From the NCBI RefSeq assembly GCF_963676955.1, contig NZ_OY781461.1:3652225-3716224 (forward strand): a stretch of 64,000 nucleotides of DNA, in the 5' to 3' direction. The notes under the pieces were generated by a model. The model did no database searches, was not told the DNA's origin, and worked only from the letters and a program-made list of their open reading frames with translations. Origin of the DNA: an uncultured Desulfuromonas sp. Its GTDB lineage: Bacteria; Desulfobacterota; Desulfuromonadia; Desulfuromonadales; Desulfuromonadaceae. Each line of letters starts with the position of its first letter. Position 1 is the first letter of the stretch. This document shows, piece by piece, positions 9,579 through 16,493 of the stretch. The translations under genes were made by a program, and so were the position numbers.

Positions 9579-10194
9579 TCTGCTGCTCCCATTGCCGTAT
9601 TTTCTCGATGAATTCTGCGCAAAGCTCCAGATAACGCTCGTACTTATCGGCATCATCAATCTCTTCACGAAGGATTTTAAGCAGACTGTTGAATGATGCG
9701 TCACCCCCGCGCTGCCAGGCACTTAATGCATCATCAAAAATAATGTCAGCCATCGGACCAATAACTTTCGCCAGTCGTTGTTTTAGATCGGGAATATAAC
9801 CGCTGAAGTCAACGCCTTGCGGCGTTATTTTCTCTGTTGCGGCTACCTCGTTTTGCCCATCATATTCCGCTGTTTTTGGCTTGCTGAGCATATTGAGGGA
9901 ATAACTCACCATCCGTCCATTCATGTAGGGTTCGCCAAAAACAAGAATCGATTTATCCGCAAAGGTATGGACAAACAAAGAAATCTCATCGTAATGAAGA
10001 GTCATCTCACTGGCTTGGCTCAGCTTCTCGCGTACCAGAGCCAGAACCTCCCTTAACTGCTCGCCAAGACCGGCCAAGGCCTCATCCGAAAGAAAAGGTG
10101 GCATACGATTGATCATCACTTTCTGCTCTGCATCATAAACACAGACACCTAAAACGCCTGGAAGCTTTTTCAACGTGTCAATCGCCTGATCCAT
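9571..10194 (-). CDS. Roadblock/LC7-like regulatory protein
   Basis: This 207-residue soluble protein has an N-terminal roadblock-like half (LPGVLGVCVYDAEQKV ... SILVFGEP) and a C-terminal helical half (about 130-200) containing VIGPMADIIFDD, a pattern found in conserved domains attached to two-component and c-di-GMP proteins. It has no signal peptide. AGGAGAG precedes the ATG. It sits nine bases after the response regulator gene and overlaps the next gene, so it belongs to the same transcript. Roadblock proteins of bacteria act in polarity and motility control. A link to surface behaviour is therefore a reasonable guess, not shown by the sequence. Confidence 0.72.
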   Translation of the reverse strand: MDQAIDTLKKLPGVLGVCVYDAEQKVMINRMPPFLSDEALAGLGEQLREVLALVREKLSQASEMTLHYDEISLFVHTFADKSILVFGEPYMNGRMVSYSLNMLSKPKTAEYDGQNEVAATEKITPQGVDFSGYIPDLKQRLAKVIGPMADIIFDDALSAWQRGGDASFNSLLKILREEIDDADKYERYLELCAEFIEKIRQWEQQSG

Positions 10195-10203
10195 CGCGCT
10201 CTC

Positions 10204-11289
10204 CTAAAATCTTACCGGGGCTTCGAACTTTGCCTTAAACTGCTGCAAAAACTTTTTAACCGACTGTTCACGCCGTAAACCTACGGTTATAAAGACATCC
10301 TTGAAGGTGAAAAACACATGGCGTAGACCATTGTCTTCATTGATCACCATATGCTTAAAACTCCCGGCATTCAGAAGCTGGGCAATCTCCTGCGTCTTAT
10401 CATGAAGGAAATCAGGTTGAATATTTTTGACCGGCTGCTGGTGCCGTGCTTTGAAAAGGCGCAAATTATGGTTTTTATCGTAAAGGTTGTATTCGATAAT
10501 CCCTGGAGAGGGATCAAGCAGAGAGACAATTTGCTTTTCAAGCAGCGTTATCGGGCCGGTTTGCTGCTGGATGCCGTCATCTTCATACCATTGCTCCTGC
10601 AATTGCGGACTCCTCACGGGCAACGCCATCTCATCTTTCAGACGCAGAGCCTCCATCACCAAGGTCATAAAGGGCTCAGAAATCTCCTCGGCAACCGTGA
10701 AGTTTTTATCCAGAAAATCAATACGAACCTCATCCCAGCTGATAATAGTGTAAGCCGCATTTTTACCAGACATTGTCGCCGTTTTGGCGGCAACGATTTC
10801 GCCCTCACGAATAAAAAGCTCACCACGGTCCCGGTCAGTCTGAACGGTGAGCACACAATTTTTGCGTTCGACATTTATCAATTGCAAAACCGATGTCAAA
10901 CTCAACCCTTTCAGTTGCCCGGCAGCACCGTTTGTCAGTTGTTGGTGTATTTTTTTTGCCGTTTCTTCCGCGTTTAAAGGTTTGGTAAAACGCCGGACAA
11001 TACGCAGTTCTCCCAGCCGGGACTCAAGATCTGAAGAAAGAGGAGCACTCAGCACAGCCACGGGCAACTCAGAAAATTGCTGATTGATGGATTCAATTAA
11101 ATCAAAGCAACAGCTTTCCGTTCCTTCAATATCGGTTATGACAAGATCAATAGCCAATTGCTGCAGTCCCCGGTTGATATCATTGCGCTCATGGGCAACG
11201 ATCACCTCAAGATCGCTGTAACGCTGTAAGGCCAGAAGCAAAGCGCGCAATGTCGTATTGTCTTTATCAAGAATTAGAATCTTTTTCAT
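10204..11289 (-). CDS. Response regulator with PATAN (DUF4388) and roadblock-like tail
   Basis: This protein of about 361 residues starts at MKKILILDKD (ATG at 11289); the frame opens 23 codons earlier, but the receiver fold begins here. The ribosome site is weak. The receiver domain (1-120) has phospho-acceptor D53 in VITDIEG, VLSAP and the lysine in FTKP. A PATAN/DUF4388 domain follows (about 128-235), with GQLKGLSLTSVLQLINVE. The last 100 residues (PGIIEYNLYDKNHNL ... HVFFTFKDVFITVGLR) look like another roadblock fold. PATAN regulators are known from cyanobacterial phototaxis and from deltaproteobacteria, where they join signalling to surface motility. It is the first gene of the operon running to 7568. 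No histidine kinase is adjacent. Confidence 0.85.
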   Translation of the reverse strand: MKKILILDKDNTTLRALLLALQRYSDLEVIVAHERNDINRGLQQLAIDLVITDIEGTESCCFDLIESINQQFSELPVAVLSAPLSSDLESRLGELRIVRRFTKPLNAEETAKKIHQQLTNGAAGQLKGLSLTSVLQLINVERKNCVLTVQTDRDRGELFIREGEIVAAKTATMSGKNAAYTIISWDEVRIDFLDKNFTVAEEISEPFMTLVMEALRLKDEMALPVRSPQLQEQWYEDDGIQQQTGPITLLEKQIVSLLDPSPGIIEYNLYDKNHNLRLFKARHQQPVKNIQPDFLHDKTQEIAQLLNAGSFKHMVINEDNGLRHVFFTFKDVFITVGLRREQSVKKFLQQFKAKFEAPVRF

Positions 11290-11682
11290 GATATGAGCCA
11301 GCACCCTACAGTCGACAAAAAACAAACCCAAAATCAGACCGTTAAGACAACCGGCCATATCTTCAACTAAAATCTATATATCCAAGAAGTTCAACACTGC
11401 GTTATGCTTTAAAAAACCTTATTTATCAATGAATAACACATCAGAGAAATATCCAATGTCTATCATAATAAAATTCAGTAAAACACAGTTATACTAAATT
11501 TCAAAGCATTTGTTTTCATCAACATGCAACGCAGCTCTCGTCGCATGCGCCAGAGTGCCGACATAAAAATGAACGCATTAGGTCCAGCCCCCCCTCCGGC
11601 AACAACTCAGCGAAAGGTGGACAGGTAGGTGCGGATCGTTATCCCTTCTGTAAGTGTCCCTCTCTCAATGGCACCGACAGAT
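11290..11682. other. AT-rich intergenic region
   Basis: No gene is supported in these 393 bases. The part next to 11289 should hold the promoter of the five-gene operon on the minus strand. It is AT-rich around 11400-11520, but I could not identify convincing -35/-10 boxes. Confidence 0.5.
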
Positions 11683-11723
11683 AAAAAAAGCCGGCGCATC
11701 TTCACACGATGCACCGGCCTTTT
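11683..11723. terminator. Bidirectional terminator hairpin (family copy 2)
   Basis: An A-run, a GCCGGCGCATC / GATGCACCGGC stem with one mismatch, and a T-run make a terminator for either strand. The right arm and CACAC loop match the hairpins at 7511-7538 and 16432-16469. Together with the valS-like bases at 11741-11783 it forms a copy of the valS 3' end plus terminator. Confidence 0.7.
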
Positions 11724-11740
11724 AACTGTAACTATTGGTA

Positions 11741-11783
11741 AATCAGCGTCTATTTCAACGCAGTAATCTTTTTAACTGGCCTG
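11741..11783 (-). pseudogene. Degenerate copy of the valS 3' end
   Basis: Bases 11741-11761 are identical to 16485-16505, which span the stop codon and last codons of valS. Further upstream on the minus strand the match continues with changes and a two-base deletion (CAGGCCAGT in both). Read on the minus strand it gives KITALK-stop, against KIVALK-stop in valS. It is thus a fossil of the end of valS, about 4.74 kb from the real one and in the same orientation. Confidence 0.75.
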
Positions 11784-11862
11784 CAAAAAAAACAGCCGGA
11801 GTTTCATCGTAGCAAAGAACAAATCTCCGCCACGGGCCTGCTGTCTCATCAGCATAGGCACG

Positions 11863-12546
11863 TTACCAGCGATTCACCTCGCCCTGCCAGGTCAAGAATG
11901 TGCCACTTTGCTTTAGGGTCAGATTGCGCGCTAAATCAACAAGCCCTGAAGCACTTTGCTCGACGGTGAGATCCGCAGCCTCACCGCCCATATCCGTTTT
12001 AACCCAGCCTGGATGAACAACACATACCGTGATCCCTTTTTCTTTTAGCTCCAAAGCGAGCACCTGCATCACCTTATTCACTGCGGCTTTAGAACTGCGG
12101 TACGCATACATCCCCATGCCCTCACCATGTAACGCGCCCATATCGCTGGAAATCGTCATAATGCGTGGATTGGCTGAGTTTTTCATGCATTTTAGAACGG
12201 CACGGCTGACCATTAATGGCGCAACGGTATTCACCGCAAAGGTTTTTAACCAGTCTTGAGGATCAAGAGCGTTTAGAGACTGATCCTCCGCCCCCAGCAC
12301 ACCGGCATTATTGATTAAAATATCGAGTTGGGTATCCGCTAAATGCTTTGCCAAAGCATCAATCGACTTGGCATCAGTCACCTCCAGGTCAACAAGAGAC
12401 AACGCCGTGTTTGAGAGTAATTGTTGAAGATCAGCAGAGGGCTGGCCTCGATAGGTAGAGATAACCTTATAATCCAGTGCAAGAAATTGCCGAGTCAGCT
12501 CCAGCCCAATGCCTCTTGAGGCGCCAGTGATCAAAACTGTTTCCAT
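11863..12546 (-). CDS. Short-chain dehydrogenase/reductase (SDR) family protein
   Basis: This protein of about 227 residues has the classical SDR set: the cofactor-binding TGASRGIG near the start, NNAG (about 85), a catalytic serine in TISSDMG, YAYRSSK with the catalytic Tyr and Lys, and PGWVKTDMGG. The Rossmann fold should bind NAD(P)H. The substrate cannot be told; the sequence resembles the CsgA/C-factor-like group of SDRs. The ATG at 12546 is preferred, with GGAG ten bases upstream; a GTG one codon earlier is also possible. The gene stands alone between the valS-tail fossil and the REP array, so it may have arrived with the mobile segment. Confidence 0.88.
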   Translation of the reverse strand: METVLITGASRGIGLELTRQFLALDYKVISTYRGQPSADLQQLLSNTALSLVDLEVTDAKSIDALAKHLADTQLDILINNAGVLGAEDQSLNALDPQDWLKTFAVNTVAPLMVSRAVLKCMKNSANPRIMTISSDMGALHGEGMGMYAYRSSKAAVNKVMQVLALELKEKGITVCVVHPGWVKTDMGGEAADLTVEQSASGLVDLARNLTLKQSGTFLTWQGEVNRW

Positions 12547-12773
12547 CACATCAATTCTCCTGCCCGGATCTCCGGATCATCGTATTAAGTTACCAAAAGA
12601 AAAGCTATTTATTGCGGGCCAAGCATCATAGCAAACATCACACATTGACCTTAAAACCGAGCTCAACATCACAGGCAGCCTGCCCACCACGAATCCCCCA
12701 ATTTTTAGCGGTAATTTCGCGCAACATAATTTTTACGTGGTTCACGGGAATTCCGAAGGGTTCCAAAGGGCCT

Positions 12774-12970
12774 AAAGGGGTCACCCATTAAAATGTCTAA
12801 AGGGGTCAAGTCTGCTTTTGACTAATCTTTAGTTCTGTCTAAAGGGGTCTCTAAAGGGGTCAAGTCTGCTTTTGACTAATCTTTAGTTCTAAACAAATCT
12901 TCTTGAGGGGTCAAGGGCCTAAAGGGGTCAAGTCTGCTTTTAGGGCCTAAAGGGGTCAAGTCTCCCTTTG
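12774..12970. repeat. REP array at the 3' side of the RAYT gene
   Basis: Four main copies of AAAGGGGTCAAGTCTGCTTTT or close variants begin at about 12799, 12853, 12921 and 12949. Partial units (CTAAAGGGGTC, GAGGGGTCAAGGGCC) lie between them. Two units continue into GACTAATCTTTAGTTCT, which matches the last codons of the adjacent transposase gene. This is the arrangement expected for REP sequences mobilised by a REP-associated tyrosine transposase. The rest of the gap from 12547 shows nothing else. Confidence 0.85.
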
Positions 12971-13936
12971 ACTAACCTTAAGTTCTAAACAAATCTTCTT
13001 GTACAATTTTCTCGCATTTTGGTCACTCTCCAACACTTTTTTCATGCGCTCAATGGCAGAACTGACGGTGCTATAATTCTCACAACCGATCACCTTGCCA
13101 ATTTCAGCAAGTGTTTTTTGACTATGTGCCCTGAGAGTATAAACAGCCAAATCCCTTGATAGGTTGGTTGTGCCCCGTCTTGTCGTCTTCAACTCCATTT
13201 CGGTGACCTGACATACCTTACATACGGCGTTGATCACCGCAACAGAATCGACAGATAAAACATCTCGCCCTGCAATCTCTTTATCCTGAAGGAAGAACTC
13301 GTACTTGTTTCTTATCTTCTCGATAAACCCCTCAGAGCCAAAGATCGACGGAAGATTTTTGCGTGAAAAAAATTGCTGCACCTCTTCAGAATCTTGCTGT
13401 CTCACAAAAGAGAGATAATCTTTAAAAGCTTTTTTTCTCGTCGATGAAAACATCTTCAACAATGGGGTGCAGTGCAACCACTGCCAGCGTTTCTCGTCAG
13501 CAAGATAACCGCGATGACTGCACCACTTGTACGCATCCAACTCTGAAACAATACACGCCTCAAGAGGGTTGCGGTGGATATAACGTAAGAGTTGCAACAA
13601 ATGGCTATCCTCTTCGACCAACACAGCTTTGTAGCGGCCACGGAACAATTGGCCGTCAGTGCAGTGTCTGCGATTATAGCGCTGGGTGTAAACACCGTTA
13701 AGATGGCGCATACAACGAGAGAGGTTACCATTCGGTGTCTGCACCAACAGATGATAATGATTCGACATCAGGCAATAGGCAGACACTTTCAAGTTCCACA
13801 TCGTTGCGGTATCTTGCAATACATTCAGGAAAAGGAGGAAATCCTCATCGTCCTGATAAATGTCTTCTCGCCGTCGCCCACGATTCATCACGTGATACCA
13901 GGCACCCGGATATTCTATGCGTAATGGTCTCGACAT
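12956..13936 (-). CDS. REP-associated tyrosine transposase (RAYT, Y1/HUH) with DnaA-like tail
   Basis: This 326-residue protein begins MSRPLRIEYPGAWYHVMNRG, typical of RAYT transposases. The HUH metal-binding pair is seen in NHYHLLV (about residue 60), and GQLFRGRYK plus YIHRNP complete the Y1 transposase signature. The C-terminal part (about 225-315) resembles the DNA-binding domain of DnaA (IGKVIGCENYSTVSSAIERM), a known extension in this family. Such enzymes nick single-stranded DNA at REP hairpins. Inverted REP sequences flank the gene on both sides (12774-12970 and 13971-14055), and the stop codon lies inside the left array. The first 67 residues are repeated almost exactly at 14725-14925. 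The frame looks intact. Confidence 0.93.
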   Translation of the reverse strand: MSRPLRIEYPGAWYHVMNRGRRREDIYQDDEDFLLFLNVLQDTATMWNLKVSAYCLMSNHYHLLVQTPNGNLSRCMRHLNGVYTQRYNRRHCTDGQLFRGRYKAVLVEEDSHLLQLLRYIHRNPLEACIVSELDAYKWCSHRGYLADEKRWQWLHCTPLLKMFSSTRKKAFKDYLSFVRQQDSEEVQQFFSRKNLPSIFGSEGFIEKIRNKYEFFLQDKEIAGRDVLSVDSVAVINAVCKVCQVTEMELKTTRRGTTNLSRDLAVYTLRAHSQKTLAEIGKVIGCENYSTVSSAIERMKKVLESDQNARKLYKKICLELKVSQRET

Positions 13937-13970
13937 GAAAATAGCCTACCTCGTATTAGTCATTAGTCAA

Positions 13971-14055
13971 CGGCAGACTTGACCCCTTTTCTTCTTCTTA
14001 GTCATTAGTCAACGGCAGACTTGACCCCTTTTCTTTGACCCCTTTTCTTCTTCTT
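13971..14055. repeat. REP units at the 5' side of the RAYT gene, inverted
   Basis: Two copies of GGCAGACTTGACCCCTTTT with the leader TAGTCATTAGTCAAC, plus a partial third, lie upstream of the transposase gene in opposite orientation to the array at 12774-12970. The last partial unit runs directly into the IS256 remnant at 14056. Confidence 0.82.
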
Positions 14056-14697
14056 GAGGGCAAGAAAGAGCTTCTCGGTCTCTATCTTTCCGATCAGGAG
14101 GGCGCTCATCACTGGTTGAGCGTCCTGACCGATTTACACAATCGTGGTGTGGAGGATATCTTGATCGCCTGTGTCGATGGACTCAAGGGCTTTCCCGAAG
14201 CCATCGAAACCATCTACCCGCATACGAAAATCCAGCACTGCGTGATTCATCAGATCCGCAATTCCATCAAGTACGTGGCCTCTAAAAACCAGAAAGCTTT
14301 TATGGCGGATTTGAAGTGTGTCTATAAGGCTGTAACCCTCAATGCTGCCGAGATCGCCTTGGATGAACTGGACGCCAAATGGGGCGACAAGTATCCAATG
14401 GTGATCAAGTCCTGGCGTAGTAAATGGCCGACGTTGTCCAACTATTTCAAATATCCAGCTGACGTCAGAACCGCGATCTACACGACCAATGCCGTCGAAG
14501 CGGTTCACCGGCAGTTTCGCAAACTGACCAAAACCAAAGGCGGATTTGCCAACGAAAACAGTTTACTGAAATTGCTCTATGCGGGCATACTCAAGGCCAG
14601 CGAGCGGTGGACGCATCCCATCCAGAACTGGAATCTGACTCTGGCTCAGCTGACGATCCATTTTCCAGACCGACTCGAAAAATACCTCAGCCTATGA
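14056..14697 (+). pseudogene. IS256-family transposase, C-terminal half only
   Basis: The frame codes for about 213 residues that match the C-terminal half of IS256/Mutator-type transposases: LGLYLSDQEGAHHW, VDGLKGFPEAI, QHCVIHQIRNS and TTNAVEAVHRQFRK. The second catalytic aspartate (VDG) and the glutamate (NAVEA) are present, but the first aspartate lay in the missing N-terminal half, so it cannot be active. The apparent start codon falls in the REP sequence and is not a real start. The reading frame is otherwise intact to its stop, so the loss is recent or came from a clean deletion. Confidence 0.88.
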
Positions 14698-14724
14698 CGC
14701 TGACACAGAATTTTGAACACCCTC
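14056..14724 (+). mobile_element. Right part of an IS256-family insertion sequence
   Basis: After the transposase stop, TGACACAGAATTTTGAACAC runs to about 14724 and looks like a right inverted repeat of this family. Exactly there the sequence switches into a RAYT copy (14725), so the element had inserted into that gene. Its left end and half its transposase are gone, and REP sequence takes their place. Confidence 0.75.
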
Positions 14725-14925
14725 TGTCTGCACCAACAGATGATAATGATTCGACATCAGGCAATAGGCAGACACTTTCAAGTTCCACATCGTTGCGGTA
14801 TCTTGCAATACTTTCAGGAACAGGAGAAAATCCTCGTCGTCCTGATAAATATCTTCTCGCCGTCGCCCACGATTCATCACGTGATACCAGGCACCCGGAT
14901 ATTCTATGCGTAATGGTCTCGACAT
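14725..14925 (-). pseudogene. RAYT transposase, 5' fragment (copy B)
   Basis: The first 67 codons match the intact RAYT at 12956-13936 almost perfectly, including the HUH motif NHYHLLV. The frame is then broken by the end of the IS256 element and picks up ten foreign codons before a stop. The flanking bases up to the REP at 14961-14979 also match those upstream of the intact gene. The fragment lacks the catalytic tyrosine region and is not functional. Confidence 0.88.
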
Positions 14926-14960
14926 GAAAACAGCCTACCTCGTATTAGCCATTAGGCAAC

Positions 14961-14979
14961 AGCAGACTTGACCCCTTTT
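14961..14979. repeat. REP unit flanking RAYT copy B
   Basis: AGCAGACTTGACCCCTTTT is a single REP unit upstream of the RAYT 5' fragment. It forms an inverted pair with the unit at 16178-16198, the two bracketing the gene at 14987-16153. Confidence 0.75.
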
Positions 14980-14986
14980 CTCTCTT

Positions 14987-16153
14987 CTAACCTTCAAAAA
15001 GGCCCTTGATGCTTTGTCCATCGTAAAACTTGAAAACTCCTTCTTCGGGGTTAAAGCGAGGGAGTGAGCAAAGGTCGGAATTATATGGTTTCTGAGCCCA
15101 TGGGTTTAGATATAAAACAAGTTCCCTTTCAAGGTATGACCATGGCGATAGGCGTTTTCCTACCAAGACACCACTAACCCGCGTGTTCTTAGGTTTTTGT
15201 TTCAGAATCCAGGCGCCATCCCAGTCTCGCTCTACCCTTTCTACGGCGGGTTCAGAACCAGCAACATTTAATATTACCTGTTCTTTTCCTAAAGTTGCTT
15301 CCATGACTGATTCTCTGTCCACGGAGGCTCCCAATGCATTGATAGCGATGATGTATGGGTACTCAAGGTCACCGTACCGAGCAGATTTTTTTTCAATTGA
15401 ATTTCGAATTGCTGAACTTGAACTGATCCAATGAGCACCAAATGATTGAAGACCTATTGGGCGAGCACCTGATTTACCCCTGGCTTCTGGCTTTTTAGGT
15501 ATTGGGAAAAAGATTATATTCCAACCATCATGGTGATACTCCCACTCTGGGAGTCCATCATTACCCTTTTCTTTATATTCTGCATCAATGGTGTCTGGGT
15601 CTAAACCCTTCAATTTATCAGCTAAAAATTTAATGATTTTCTTTCCTGGTGGTGACGTTTGTGGGGCACCTGAAAGTCTCATTCCAATGAAAAAGTTAGG
15701 TGAATCAAGCTTGTTAATTGAGTCATAAACCACTGATTTTCTGGCTTCACTTGCGACGTCCTTATCGCTCATGTCAGTAGCGACGGTTGCTTCGAGGTAA
15801 AACTTTTCCCCTTTGCTCGATGTCACTAGAAAATCAGGCCTTTTTAAAACCTCGCCTTCCATTTTAGGGTGTATTTCAACCGTACATCCGATTCTCGTTA
15901 GCAAGCGATAAAGGAACAACTCAAAAAATGCCGATTGAAACTGACGATCGTCGTTTGAAGAAATCCTTGCTTTAATTTCTGCTTTTTCTCCCTCAGGAAA
16001 ACTCAAAAACCAATCCTCAAGAGTGTCACGGCACATCTTAGCTTCTGGCCTAGCAGATATATTTAAGTACTCAAACTCTTTAGTTCCATACTTCGCACTT
16101 TCGGTGTCAGTACGTTCAAAATCATCAAAAAGTGTCATCTCTATTTCTTTCAT
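14987..16153 (-). CDS. Hypothetical protein, putative PD-(D/E)XK-type nuclease
   Basis: This 388-residue soluble protein is not one I can name. Residues 70-130 hold an arrangement like a restriction-type nuclease core: a helix with FFELFLYRLL (E78), then RPDFLV (D107), then FYLEATV (E121), with threonine where the usual lysine would be. This is consistent with a degenerate or variant PD-(D/E)XK fold. The C-terminal two thirds contain no motif I recognise. The start could be 16153 or 16138; neither has a strong ribosome site. It stands alone between inverted REP units, with RAYT fragments on both sides, and looks like cargo of the mobile region. A defence role is possible but unproven. Confidence 0.6.
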   Translation of the reverse strand: MKEIEMTLFDDFERTDTESAKYGTKEFEYLNISARPEAKMCRDTLEDWFLSFPEGEKAEIKARISSNDDRQFQSAFFELFLYRLLTRIGCTVEIHPKMEGEVLKRPDFLVTSSKGEKFYLEATVATDMSDKDVASEARKSVVYDSINKLDSPNFFIGMRLSGAPQTSPPGKKIIKFLADKLKGLDPDTIDAEYKEKGNDGLPEWEYHHDGWNIIFFPIPKKPEARGKSGARPIGLQSFGAHWISSSSAIRNSIEKKSARYGDLEYPYIIAINALGASVDRESVMEATLGKEQVILNVAGSEPAVERVERDWDGAWILKQKPKNTRVSGVLVGKRLSPWSYLERELVLYLNPWAQKPYNSDLCSLPRFNPEEGVFKFYDGQSIKGLFEG

Positions 16154-16177
16154 CTTTACGGCTAACGCAGGAAGAAT

Positions 16178-16198
16178 AAAGGGGTCAAGTCTGCTTTT
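16178..16198. repeat. REP unit flanking RAYT copy C
   Basis: AAAGGGGTCAAGTCTGCTTTT at 16178-16198 is followed by the last codons of a third RAYT copy. It is the inverted partner of the unit at 14961-14979. Confidence 0.75.
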
Positions 16199-16244
16199 AA
16201 CTAACCTTAAGTTCTAAACAAATCTTCTTGTACAATTTTCTCGC
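16197..16244 (-). pseudogene. RAYT transposase, last 15 codons (copy C)
   Basis: On the minus strand the bases read ARKLYKKICLELKVS and a stop, the same as the end of the intact RAYT apart from its final residues. The match ends abruptly at 16244, so the remainder of this copy has been lost. Confidence 0.8.
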
Positions 16245-16431
16245 CTTTGAGGAAGACAGACGGTCAGGTCTTGCATTGCAATATTTCTATCCCGAGACTC
16301 AACACTTCCCAATGAAACAACAGGGTTAAGCCTAGCGTTGCACTCTCCCAAAAAACAACATCTAAAAAACACCAACGAGAATATGTAAACAAACCGTAGA
16401 TATCAATAATTCTAATTATTTCGCTAAACAG
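16245..16431. other. Intergenic region without a gene
   Basis: I see no gene in this AT-rich stretch between the RAYT remnant and the valS terminator. It may include decayed sequence from the lost part of RAYT copy C, but I find no recognisable match. Confidence 0.5.
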
Positions 16432-16469
16432 AAAAAGGCCAGTACATCACACGATGCACTGGCCTTTTT
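16432..16469. terminator. valS terminator (hairpin family copy 3)
   Basis: AAAAAGGCCAGTACATC and GATGCACTGGCCTTTTT pair around the loop ACAC with one mismatch, giving A- and T-runs on both sides. It lies 24 bases beyond the valS stop codon. Confidence 0.85.
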
Positions 16470-16493
16470 ATCGTTCAGCTATATAATCAGCGT

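Noticed and set aside
12774-14055. CRISPR array
   Set aside because: The repeats are clustered, but spacing is irregular, units carry coding tails and no cas gene is present. They are REP units tied to the RAYT gene.
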